A DNA stretch of 64,000 bases from Bradyrhizobium sp. CCBAU 51765 (GTDB lineage Bacteria > Pseudomonadota > Alphaproteobacteria > Rhizobiales > Xanthobacteraceae): the NCBI RefSeq assembly GCF_015291725.1, contig NZ_CP030038.1:930001-994000 (forward strand), given 5' to 3'. A program made the position numbers and the translations under genes. This document shows positions 54,032 through 61,789 of the stretch, in pieces. Each line of letters starts with the position of its first letter. Within the stretch, counting starts at the first letter, position 1. The notes under the pieces are model-generated. The model searched no databases. It was not told the origin of the DNA and saw only the letters and a program-made list of their open reading frames with translations.

Positions 54032-55612
54032 ATGAGAAGCGGGAAGGAATACCTGGAGTCGCTCCGCGACGGCCGGAAAGTCTATGTCGGAGGCGAACTG
54101 ATCGAGGACGTCACGACTCACCCTGCGACCAAGGGCTATGCCCATGCCATCGCCGGATATTACGATCTCCACCTCGATCCGAAGAACCAGGAAATTGCGA
54201 CCTTCATCGACAAAGACGGCAAGCGCCAGTCGATGCATTGGTTCCTGCCGCGCAACAAAGAGGACGTCGTCAAGCGCCGGCAATACTGCGACTTCCTCTG
54301 CCGCCATTTCAAGGGCGGTATCTTCACCCGGCCGCCTGCCGGCATGAACGTCGTGATGTTCACCCAGGTGGACGATCAGAAGCCCTGGTCGGAAAACTCC
54401 CGCTTCTCCGGAAAGAAGCGCGATCTCTCGGGCAACATCCAACGGCAGTGGGAAGAAGTGACTTCGCAGGATCTGGCCATCTCGCCGATGTTCCTCGACG
54501 TGCAGTTCGACCGCGGCCGCGACAATGCGATGGCCGAGACGCCGATGCTCAAGATCATCGAAGAGCGCGATGACGGCATTCTGGTGCGAGGCTGGAAAGC
54601 GATCGGCACCTCCGTTCCGTTCGTCAACCACCTCCTCATCGGAAACCTCTGGCGCCCCGGTCAGACGCCGGAGCAGACCGTTTACGCGCTGGTACCGATC
54701 GCCACGAAGGGCATCTCGGTCGTCGCCCGTAAATCAAACGCTCAGCCGGATGCGGATCCGTATGATCGTCCGTTGGCCACGATCGGAGACGAATTGGATG
54801 CGATGGTGTACTTCGACGACGTCCTGATTCCCTGGGACCGCGTCCAACACGTCGGCAATCCGGACCATGCCAAGTGGTATCCGCAGCGGCAGTTCGACTG
54901 GGTGCATCTCGAGACCCAGATCCGGCATTGCGTCCATGCCGAACTGATGGTTGGTCTCGCGCTGCTCCTAACGCAATCTCTGGGTACCAGCACCAATCCG
55001 CTCGTCCAGGCCCAGCTCGCCGAACTCATCCGCTTCCGCGAGACCTGCCGTGCATTCATGATCGCCGCCGAAGAAACCGGCTTCGCGACGCCGGGCGGTC
55101 TTTTCAAGCCGAACAATATCTACATCGACTTCGGCCGTGCCTACTATCTTGAAAACCAGAACAAGATGGTCAACATGCTCATCGATTTCTGCGGCCGCGG
55201 CGTCGTGATCCAACCGTCGAGAAAAGAGCTGGAGGACCCCTACATCGGTCCGAAGCTTTCCGAGGCCTTGCGCGGTGCTGAGATCAGCGCGTACGACCGC
55301 ATCAAGATCTTCCGTCAGATCAGCGAACGGTTCCTGACCGAATGGGGCAACAGGCACGAGATGTTCGAGAAGTTCAACGGAACGCCGCTCTACCTCATCA
55401 ATCTGCTCACGATGCAGCGTACGGAGTACCAGGTGGACGGTCCGTTGACCGAGTTGGCTCGCCAGGTTGTCGGCTTCGGCGATACGGCGGAACTCGGCAA
55501 GCGGGCCGCAGAGGCGCAGAAGAATTCGCACTACGCCAATGTCCGCTTCCAACCCGAATACGCCAAGGCGCAGGACCAGCGCGACGGTTATATGTCGACG
55601 GCTGCCGAGTAG
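54032..55612 (+). CDS. FADH2-dependent phenol monooxygenase (HpaB/TftD/HadA family)
   Basis: A 526-residue oxygenase of the 4-hydroxyphenylacetate 3-hydroxylase family. It opens MRSGKEYLESLRDGRKVYVG, contains HWFLPRNKEDVVKRRQYCDF and AYYLENQNKMVNMLIDFCGR, and ends with the four-helix C-terminal domain. Family members hydroxylate phenols; TftD and HadA do so on chlorophenols or nitrophenols with loss of the substituent. Given the hydroxyquinol dioxygenase just downstream, a product of benzene-1,2,4-triol is likely. The start has GGAGAA upstream. A hairpin with a GAAA loop follows at 55627. Confidence 0.9.
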   Translation: MRSGKEYLESLRDGRKVYVGGELIEDVTTHPATKGYAHAIAGYYDLHLDPKNQEIATFIDKDGKRQSMHWFLPRNKEDVVKRRQYCDFLCRHFKGGIFTRPPAGMNVVMFTQVDDQKPWSENSRFSGKKRDLSGNIQRQWEEVTSQDLAISPMFLDVQFDRGRDNAMAETPMLKIIEERDDGILVRGWKAIGTSVPFVNHLLIGNLWRPGQTPEQTVYALVPIATKGISVVARKSNAQPDADPYDRPLATIGDELDAMVYFDDVLIPWDRVQHVGNPDHAKWYPQRQFDWVHLETQIRHCVHAELMVGLALLLTQSLGTSTNPLVQAQLAELIRFRETCRAFMIAAEETGFATPGGLFKPNNIYIDFGRAYYLENQNKMVNMLIDFCGRGVVIQPSRKELEDPYIGPKLSEALRGAEISAYDRIKIFRQISERFLTEWGNRHEMFEKFNGTPLYLINLLTMQRTEYQVDGPLTELARQVVGFGDTAELGKRAAEAQKNSHYANVRFQPEYAKAQDQRDGYMSTAAE

Positions 55613-55986
55613 ACAACATCCTGAAGCGCTCGGGCGAAAGCCCGAGCGTCGAGGGCTCTCTTCCATCAAGAGCCGGCAGTGATTTCCTGCCATCGATCAG
55701 ATCCGGACACTTCGGACTTTGACTCTACTCGATCTCTATGAACTACAAGGCGCCGTGGCGTCCTCCGCGATGCCCAAAGCCGAGCAACCCGCGGATCGAC
55801 CGCCTGTTGACGGTATCGATCGTGCGGCGGGCCTTGCGATTCGACGCCAATTGGAATCCCCGTCCTCCTGAGCGCGACGCAATCCGAGATCTATTCGCGC
55901 GTGCCTGGGCAGGCGAGCCGCCCGCCATGTCTTAGGAGACATGCTCTCTTCCGCCGAACAAAACGAACGCGACCCACGGAGTGACA
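55613..55986. other. Gap between monooxygenase and dioxygenase genes
   Basis: This 374-base gap begins with the GAAA hairpin at 55627. A 65-codon frame at 55738-55935 (MNYKAPWRPPRCPKPSNPRI...) is GC-rich and has no good ribosome site; I give it only slight weight as a gene. A promoter for the dioxygenase may lie here. Confidence 0.35.
55627..55648 (+). terminator. Hairpin after the monooxygenase gene
   Basis: CGCTCGGGC and GCCCGAGCG (55627-55635 and 55640-55648) form a perfect 9-bp stem around a GAAA tetraloop, 15 bases past the monooxygenase stop. Only a pyrimidine stretch follows, so termination may be partial and let the dioxygenase be read. Confidence 0.65.
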
Positions 55987-56910
55987 ATGCGCAATTTCAA
56001 CGAAAATACGATCACCGATGCGGTGCTCGAGCGGCTGCAGAGCGCGACCGATGCCCGCGTTCGACAGATCAGCGAAGCCCTGGTGCGACACCTCCATGCT
56101 TTCGTACGCGAGGTGCGTCCCACCCAAAAGGAATGGGAATACGGCATCGACTTTCTTACGCGGACCGGTCACATGTGCGACGACAAACGCCAGGAGTTCA
56201 TTCTGCTCTCGGACACGCTGGGCGTCTCGATGCTCATCGACGCGATCAATCATTCTTCAATGCACGGCGCCACCGAAAGCACGGTGCTCGGTCCGTTCTT
56301 CGTGCAGGACGCTCCGGAGATAGAATTGGGGAAGGACATCTCCAACGGCATTGAAGGCGATCCGCTTTTCGTCACGGGCTCGGTCTCGACCGTCGACGGT
56401 CTCCCCCTTTCTGGCGCGTGGGTCGACGTTTGGCATTCCGACGAGGATGGCAATTACGACGTGCAGCAACTCAGCGAGATCGGAGGGCTGGCGATGAGGG
56501 CCCGCTTTCGCACCGACGCCAGCGGTCGATTTAGTTTTTGGTCGATCAAGCCCGCAGCCTATCCGATACCGCACGACGGCCCGGTCGGCGAAATGCTGAA
56601 GGCACAGGGCCGGCATCCTTGGCGGCCGGCACACGTACATTTCATGATTTCCGCCCCGGGCTTCGAGCAGTTGGTGACACACATCTTCGTCGCAGGCGAC
56701 CAGTACCTCGATTCCGATGTCGTCTTCGGCGTGAAGGACGATCTGGTCCGGGAATTCGTGCTTCGTAATCCGGGCGAAGATGCGGACGGTCGGGCCACCA
56801 ACAGAAAGTATTACTACCTGAACTACAATTTCGGTCTGAAGAGGGCTGGGGAAAGCTCGCACTCTGTGGAGTCAACGAAGATCTCGCGAATTCCCGTCGC
56901 ACAGACCTGA
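55987..56910 (+). CDS. Hydroxyquinol 1,2-dioxygenase (intradiol)
   Basis: A 307-residue cytoplasmic Fe(III) dioxygenase. The N-terminal helical linker domain covers about 1-100. Iron ligands can be placed at Tyr157 (DEDGNYDVQQ), Tyr192 (PAAYPIPHDGPVGEML), His216 and His218 (WRPAHVHFMISAPGF). YPIPxDGPVGxML and RHPWRPAHVHF are characteristic of hydroxyquinol rather than catechol 1,2-dioxygenases. The product is maleylacetate. ATG 55987 has CGGAG 5-6 bases upstream; GTG 55981 is an alternative. The maleylacetate reductase at 28361 could take the product further. Confidence 0.92.
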   Translation: MRNFNENTITDAVLERLQSATDARVRQISEALVRHLHAFVREVRPTQKEWEYGIDFLTRTGHMCDDKRQEFILLSDTLGVSMLIDAINHSSMHGATESTVLGPFFVQDAPEIELGKDISNGIEGDPLFVTGSVSTVDGLPLSGAWVDVWHSDEDGNYDVQQLSEIGGLAMRARFRTDASGRFSFWSIKPAAYPIPHDGPVGEMLKAQGRHPWRPAHVHFMISAPGFEQLVTHIFVAGDQYLDSDVVFGVKDDLVREFVLRNPGEDADGRATNRKYYYLNYNFGLKRAGESSHSVESTKISRIPVAQT

Positions 56911-57303
56911 GCGCTTTCGTCGCAGCTATGTCGACCGTCGAGCAGCCGCAGAGCGTTGGCCGCTCGATGCAGCGCGACGGTCCGAACAGCTCGATTGCGA
57001 TCATTACATAAGGTGTCCACGCCGCGGCAAGGATGGTCGACGACGGAGGGGCTGCTGAAGGCACCGCCGGCTACATGGCAAGATGTGTTCTTTCCACCGG
57101 TGTCGGGAAGGCGCGGAAGCTAAGCCGGGTGGCGACCTGCATGCCTCCGCAAACCCATCAAACAGACCGTTCATCGTGGGCTGTGCTTGCCGTGGTCTGC
57201 CGACGCTTTTGGATGGGGGTGCGCCCCGCAACAGCGGCGATGATCCAGCATTGCAAGTCAGGCTGATACCCGAGTCGGATCGATAGAAGTTCGGCATGGG
57301 TCA
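56911..57303. other. Gap after the dioxygenase gene
   Basis: About 390 bases with no convincing gene. Short open frames on both strands lack ribosome sites. It leads into the decayed AraC sequence at 57304. Confidence 0.4.
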
Positions 57304-57745
57304 TCACGGCCCATGCGAGCCCGGGCACCCGTTTCGGCGTGACGCGCGAGTCGACTCACTCACACTGATCGCCGCGACGGCGACCGGTGCTGTTGCGGAT
57401 GGGAGCGCCCACGCACCGCAACTCCGGTTCGTGCTCGCAGTCATCAATCGAATATCCGACGCGGCAGCTGACTTCTTCGAGCGCGATCGGTCTCGATCCA
57501 AAAGACGGTTCGCGATTTCGATTTGGAGATTCCGAAGGTATTCGAGCGGCGCCAAGCCTATGGTCTGCTTGAAGCGCCGGTTCAGCGTTCGCTCGCTGAC
57601 GGCGAGGTTGGACGCAAGCTCCCTGAGATTGAACCCGCTCGCGAGCGTCGCCTCCATCCGTTTCTGAGCGCGTGCGATCAGAGAGTCCGCGTGCCCGTGC
57701 TCGTCAACCAGCGTCGCGTACGACGCGTGGTCGGTTCATGTCTCA
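57304..57745 (-). pseudogene. Decayed AraC-family regulator
   Basis: On the minus strand the sequence reads YATLVDEHGHADSLIARAQK, then FNLRELASNLAVSERTLNRR and FKQTIGLAPLEYLRNLQIEI. This is the linker and first HTH of a GlxA-type AraC regulator. The second HTH continues in another frame (LEEVSCRVGYSIDD near 57440-57480), which shows a frameshift near 57480-57510. An in-frame stop lies upstream near 57740 and no N-terminal domain is found. The 112 bases to the IS66 end at 57858 hold no more of it. It is non-functional. Confidence 0.72.
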
Positions 57746-57935
57746 ACAGCGTCTTCGCCGTCCGCGCCGGCGCTCCGCCGGCGAAAGTCTCCACTATAGT
57801 CAGATCTGCTTTGGGTTGGCACCCGCGCGATCATTCTTGCAGCCATCTGCTTGATTCGTAAGCGTCGTTCCGCTCCCACCTTCTCGCGGAAGATGGGATA
57901 GGCGAGCTTCACGATCTCTTTGAAGGGATCGGCTT

Positions 57936-58394
57936 GTGTCTATGCTTGACCATACGCTTAAGTCGGACGTGACGGCGCGTCGGCTGGAGGTGATCACGGA
58001 GACGGGACGCCGTCGTTGGTTCTCCAAGGACGACAAGACCCGGATCGTCGAGGAGACGCTGGCACCAGGGGCGGTCGTTTCCGAGATTGCCCGTCGACAC
58101 GGGCTGAGCCCGCAGCAAGTCTTCACCTGGCGCCGGCAGGCGCGCCGGTCGCCGGCGCCGATGGCTGACGATCCGCCGTTTGTACCGGCGGTGGTAGACG
58201 CCACAGTGCCGGCGGTGGCTGTTGGCCATGAGCGCAAGACAGCGCGACGCAAAGCCAAGCCGAATGTCCGGGCTCGCCGTTGCGACGCTGGGGACATCGA
58301 GATCGAAGCCGAAGGCGTTACGATCCGGGTCGGCCGAGGCGCGGACGTGGTGATGATTGCGGCCATCGTCCATGCGCTGAAGGCAGGTCGGTGA
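57936..58394 (+). CDS. tnpA: IS66 accessory protein TnpA
   Basis: A 152-residue DNA-binding protein of the IS66 OrfA type. The HTH reads RRRWFSKDDKTRIVEETLAP then GAVVSEIARRHGLSPQQVFT WRRQ-like text, typical of IS66 and IS3 OrfA. GTG 57936 has AAGGGA upstream; ATG 57942 is close by. It overlaps tnpB by 4 bases (GTGA). Confidence 0.9.
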   Translation: MSMLDHTLKSDVTARRLEVITETGRRRWFSKDDKTRIVEETLAPGAVVSEIARRHGLSPQQVFTWRRQARRSPAPMADDPPFVPAVVDATVPAVAVGHERKTARRKAKPNVRARRCDAGDIEIEAEGVTIRVGRGADVVMIAAIVHALKAGR

Positions 58395-58747
58395 TCGGCC
58401 CGTCCGGAACTGTCCGGGTGATGGTGGCAACCAAGCCGGTCGACTTCCGCAAAGGAATGGAGGGGCTTGCGATGCTGGTACGGGAGCACATGAAAGCCGA
58501 TCCGTTCTCGGGAGCTGTTTATGTGTTCCGTGCCAAGCGGGCGGACCGGATCAAGCTGATCTTCTGGGATGGTACGGGTTTGTGCCTGTTCGCCAAGCGG
58601 CTCGAGGAAGGCCTCTTCCACTGGCCGAAGATCGAGGATGGCGTGATGCGTTTGTCGGCGGCGGAATTGTCGGCGCTGCTCGAAGGGCTGGATTGGCGGC
58701 GTGTCCACGCGGCACGGGAGACGGTCGTCCCGACGCAAGCCGGATAA
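58391..58747 (+). CDS. tnpB: IS66 accessory protein TnpB
   Basis: A 118-residue protein with MVATKPVDFRKGMEGLAMLV and VYVFRAKRADRIKLIFWDGT, then GLCLFAKRLEEGLFHWP. This is the conserved IS66 Orf2 family. GTG 58391 overlaps the tnpA stop. It is needed with TnpC for efficient transposition in this family. Confidence 0.93.
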   Translation: MIGPSGTVRVMVATKPVDFRKGMEGLAMLVREHMKADPFSGAVYVFRAKRADRIKLIFWDGTGLCLFAKRLEEGLFHWPKIEDGVMRLSAAELSALLEGLDWRRVHAARETVVPTQAG

Positions 58748-58821
58748 TTGTGGGCCGCGCTGCGGCGAAGTGAATCAGAGGTATCGAGCACGTCGTCAGG
58801 CGGGCGCGAATATGCTCTGAT

Positions 58822-60348
58822 TTGCCTGTGAGCGATAACCTTCCTGATGATCTTCAGACGCTGAAGGCGATGCTGCTGGCCGAGCGGCACGAGAGCGAGC
58901 GGCTGCGCCAGATCATCAAGGAATTGCAGCGTCATCGCTTTGGCCGGAAGGCAGAGTCGCTTCCTGAGGAACAGATGCTGCTGGGCCTCGAGGACGTCGA
59001 GCAGGTCGCGGCCTCTACCGAGGCCTGTCAGGACGAGACCGCCCCGGAAGGCCGGGCGGAGCGCGCACGCAAGCGCCGCAACAATCGCGGCGCACTGCCG
59101 GCGCATCTGCCGCGGATCGAGGTCGTCGTCGATATCGACGATAAGACCTGCCCCTGCTGCCAGGGCGAGCTGCACCGGATCGGTGAAGACAAGAGCGAGC
59201 GGCTGGACATGGTGCCGGCGCAGTTCCACGTTGTCGTCACCCGACGTCCCAAATACGCCTGCCGCGCCTGCGAAGATGGCGTCCTGCAGGCCGAGGCTCC
59301 GGCCCGGCTGATCGAGGGCGGACTGCCGACGGAGGCAACCGTCGCTCAGGTTCTGGTGTCCAAATACGCCGATCATCTGCCGCTCTACCGGCAGGCCCAG
59401 ATCTATGCCCGCCAGGGCATCCAACTCGACCGCTCGACACTGGCGGACTGGGTTGGGCATGCCGCCTTCCATTTGCGTCCGCTGCATGAGCGCCTCCTCA
59501 CGGTGCTTCGAGCGAGGTGCAAACTGTTCGCCGACGAGACGACAGTGCCGGTGCTCGATCCCGGTCGAGGGCACACCAAGACTGGCCAGCTCTGGGCCTA
59601 TGCCGCCGACGACAGGCCTTGGGGTGGCCTAGATCCGCCCGGCATCGCCTATGTTTATGCACCCGACCGCAAGGCCGAGCGGCTGTTCAGCCATCTTGCC
59701 GGCTTCAAGGGCGTCCTGCAGGTCGATGGCTACAACGCCTATCCAAAGCTTGCCGAACGTGGCGAGGTCGAGCTCGCCTTTTGCTGGGTGCACATGCGGC
59801 GCAACTTCTATGAACTCGCGACACCCGGCCCCGCACCGATCGCAAGCGAGGCGCTAAAGCACATCGCCGCATTCTATGCGATCGAGAAGGAAATCCGCGG
59901 CCGCAGCGCCGAGGAACGTCGCCTCGTGCGGCAGCAGAAGAGCCGACCACTGGCCCAGGCCTTTGAGACCTGGTTGCGCGCCAAGCTCGCTCTCATCAGC
60001 CAAAAGGGCAAGCTCGCCGAGGCCATTCGCTACGCTCTCTCGCGCTGGCAAGGGCTGACGCGCTTCATCGACGACGGGCGCATCGAACTCGACAACAATA
60101 CCGTCGAACGATCAATCCGTGGCATCAAGCTCAGCCGCAAGAATGCGCTGTTCGCCGGATCCGACGGTGGCGCCGAACATTGGGCCGTCGTCGCTACCTT
60201 GGTCGAGACTTGCAAGATCAACGACGTCGATCCGCTCGCCTATCTTGCCGACGTCCTGACCAGGATCGTCAACGGGCATCCAAACCGCGACATCGATCAG
60301 CTACTGCCCTGGGCCTACCGAGCTCAAGCCCTCAAAGCCGTGGCCTGA
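58822..60348 (+). CDS. tnpC: IS66 transposase TnpC
   Basis: A 508-residue DDE transposase. An N-terminal coiled coil reads LQTLKAMLLAERHESERLRQ and continues RFGRKAESL. A zinc-finger-like CPCCQGELHRIGEDKSERLD and CRAC follow. Catalytic-region segments are LFADETTVPVLDPGRGHTKT, LQVDGYNAYPKLAERGEVEL AFCWVHMRRN-like text, and DNNTVERSIRGIKLSRKNAL. The start is TTG 58822 or GTG 58828. It is full length for the family. The stop is directly followed by the right inverted repeat. Confidence 0.95.
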   Translation: MPVSDNLPDDLQTLKAMLLAERHESERLRQIIKELQRHRFGRKAESLPEEQMLLGLEDVEQVAASTEACQDETAPEGRAERARKRRNNRGALPAHLPRIEVVVDIDDKTCPCCQGELHRIGEDKSERLDMVPAQFHVVVTRRPKYACRACEDGVLQAEAPARLIEGGLPTEATVAQVLVSKYADHLPLYRQAQIYARQGIQLDRSTLADWVGHAAFHLRPLHERLLTVLRARCKLFADETTVPVLDPGRGHTKTGQLWAYAADDRPWGGLDPPGIAYVYAPDRKAERLFSHLAGFKGVLQVDGYNAYPKLAERGEVELAFCWVHMRRNFYELATPGPAPIASEALKHIAAFYAIEKEIRGRSAEERRLVRQQKSRPLAQAFETWLRAKLALISQKGKLAEAIRYALSRWQGLTRFIDDGRIELDNNTVERSIRGIKLSRKNALFAGSDGGAEHWAVVATLVETCKINDVDPLAYLADVLTRIVNGHPNRDIDQLLPWAYRAQALKAVA

Positions 60349-60414
60349 GAACGACGCTTACCTTGATTCCGTCGTTCGGAATAGCGAATTCGTCGCGGCG
60401 CGTTTGGCTTGGCG

Positions 60415-60435
60415 ATACCAGCAAAAATGCCAGCA
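60415..60435. repeat. Paired arm-type repeats, island right end
   Basis: ATACCAGCA (60415-60423) and ATGCCAGCA (60427-60435) repeat with the same 12-base period as the pair at 23622. They lie 138 bases before the right core and would be the other arm of the integrase site. Confidence 0.5.
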
Positions 60436-60552
60436 AATCGGACGGCTGCAGTGGGCTTTTGCTTGTATTTTCAATGCGTCGCGAAAGCTTTCCGGACAAA
60501 TCCGGAATCGAACCAGCTACTTAAGTTATTGTTATTATTATGATTTTTTCCA

Positions 60553-60566
60553 TGGTGCCCCTGGCC
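60553..60566. other. Right attachment core of the island / left core of a second element
   Basis: TGGTGCCCCTGGCC is identical to 23546-23559. It is followed by GCCTAG at the same 21-base offset and by an arm sequence alignable with the one after the left core. This arrangement suggests a second element of the same type begins here. Confidence 0.6.
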
Positions 60567-60628
60567 GACAGTCGCCTAGTAAGTTAACCAGTTGAAGTTA
60601 CGAAGGTTTTAGCCGCCGATTGCTGCGG

Positions 60629-60649
60629 ATGCCAACAGAAATACCAGCA
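60629..60649. repeat. Paired arm-type repeats, second element left end
   Basis: ATGCCAACA (60629-60637) and ATACCAGCA (60641-60649) repeat with a 12-base period. The pair starts 76 bases from the core, as at 23622. Confidence 0.5.
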
Positions 60650-60783
60650 AACGGAGCTCGTCACCGGTTGGCGCTCGCGAAAGAGCCCTCCGTCAGGAGC
60701 ATGTACGATACGAAGATATGCCTTCGCAGAAATGGTCGCCGAGTTGGAAGTGTGTCGCTGCGACACTTGTCAGTCGCTGTGTC

Positions 60784-61584
60784 TCAAAAAAGCAAGTTTC
60801 TTTGATGCTCGTCGATGGTTTTCATACTGGAAAGGCAGCGCTGTATATCGACCTGTTCGAAACTCTCTGGCGCATCGATTTGGGTTAGCTTGAGCATGTC
60901 AAAGAAGCGTGGCGCATCGATCAATTCAATCGGGTAGCCACGCACCCTGAGGCGGTCTATAGTTCGGGCTGATCCACGTTCGAATTTCGACGTTGTAACG
61001 AATATGCCTTTTGTGACGTCATTGACGATCATTGCACCGGCCAAAGATCTTATCTGCTCAACCGATATCGAGTTCCGGTGCCGCTTGACTTGAACGCCAA
61101 TTCTCTCTTTGCCCTTTTGGAGTATGACATCTACTCCATCGTCGCCGCTGTATGCGGTCACTGTCGCCTCGTAACCTAAAGATCTGAACACACTGGCGAC
61201 AGTCTCCTCGAACATCCGAGGGTGAACAATGTGACGCAATTCGTAATTGGCAGTGAGAAATCTTTGCACTTCTTGAACGGGTTGTTCCACGTCTGTGAGA
61301 GCAAAGTCACAAAGGCTTGCGCAGGCGCCGCGAGTGGAATGATTCGTGATCCAAGGCCGCGTTGTCTCACTTTCTTGGTGCTCGGTAGCTTTCCACCAAC
61401 CACAAAGACGGCAAATCCAAAGTCTCGCCACTTTGGTTGTATGATTCGAGAGTGACAGACGCGTCTTGCGAGTGTCCAGCACCTCATGATGAATGCGGTT
61501 GAGTGCAGATTTGCAGAATGGACAATCGTCATTCCACACATACTCAGGCTCACGCGCGGACGTCAGATATCTCCAAATGGCCAA
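60784..61584 (-). CDS. Mrr-type restriction endonuclease-like protein with zinc finger
   Basis: A 266-residue protein. The N-terminus has two CxxC knuckles, Cys21/Cys24 (CPFC) and Cys58/Cys61 (CRLC), a likely zinc site. The C-terminal half (about 115-235) is an Mrr-like PD-(D/E)xK nuclease: FEETVASVFRSLGYEATVTA, then SGDDGVDVILQKGKERIGVQ with Asp152, then Gln165-x-Lys167 (VQVKRHRNSI). MIVNDVTKGIFVTTSKFERG closes the fold. Mrr enzymes cut modified or foreign DNA. The start is TTG 61584; no better start is seen. It follows two other accessory genes on the same strand. Confidence 0.8.
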   Translation of the reverse strand: MAIWRYLTSAREPEYVWNDDCPFCKSALNRIHHEVLDTRKTRLSLSNHTTKVARLWICRLCGWWKATEHQESETTRPWITNHSTRGACASLCDFALTDVEQPVQEVQRFLTANYELRHIVHPRMFEETVASVFRSLGYEATVTAYSGDDGVDVILQKGKERIGVQVKRHRNSISVEQIRSLAGAMIVNDVTKGIFVTTSKFERGSARTIDRLRVRGYPIELIDAPRFFDMLKLTQIDAPESFEQVDIQRCLSSMKTIDEHQRNLLF

Positions 61585-61789
61585 TGCACAATTCCCTCTG
61601 CGTCATCGTCTCGAAAGCTTCTTGGTCCGTTTTCCTGGGTGTAGACAAGGCCTCCGCAAATTCGCGGCGGATTGCCACTGAGAAGAACCCGGCCTCTGAG
61701 CCCCGCAAGGACTTTCGTCTAGAATTGGATCGGTGGTTTAGAGCCGGCGGTTGACGCCTGATCACCATTTTCCTGATGATAGATTCCAA
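61550..61789 (-). CDS. Possible small linking gene
   Basis: A 79-codon frame starting ATG 61789 overlaps the end of the upstream gene (stop at 61762) and the start of the Mrr-like gene (61584). It reads MESIIRKMVIRRQPPALNHR and contains REFAEALSTPRKTDQEAFET. The nested overlaps would allow coupled translation. No family is recognised, and it may be spurious. Without it there would be 177 bases between the two larger genes. Confidence 0.35.
   Translation of the reverse strand: MESIIRKMVIRRQPPALNHRSNSRRKSLRGSEAGFFSVAIRREFAEALSTPRKTDQEAFETMTQRELCIGHLEISDVRA

Larger units (their letters stand above)
57858..60361 (+). mobile_element. Complete IS66-family insertion sequence (2,504 bp)
   Basis: Terminal inverted repeats start GTAAGCGTCGTTC (57858-57870) and end GAACGACGCTTAC (60349-60361). 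The 8-bp target duplication CTTGATTC is present exactly at 57850-57857 and 60362-60369, the size made by IS66 elements. All three open frames (tnpA, tnpB, tnpC) are intact. The element is probably a recent and potentially active insertion. Confidence 0.95.
23546..60566. mobile_element. Putative 37-kb genomic island
   Basis: The region is bounded by direct copies of TGGTGCCCCTGGCC (23546-23559 and 60553-60566). A tyrosine-recombinase remnant lies inside the left end, the leftmost third is AT-richer, and the content is accessory (aromatic catabolism, regulators, an IS66 element). The core reads as the complement of a tRNA-like 3' end (it begins TGG, complement of CCA), a usual target of tyrosine recombinases. 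No intact tRNA is present at either junction. The remnant integrase suggests the island is no longer self-mobile. Confidence 0.6.

Noticed and set aside
55738..55935. 65-codon plus-strand frame before the dioxygenase
   Set aside because: No ribosome site or family resemblance; kept only as a note in the gap entry.
60504..60514. Second T-arm-like piece GGAATCGAACC before the right core
   Set aside because: Its order relative to the core is wrong for an intact tRNA, and no cloverleaf can be built.
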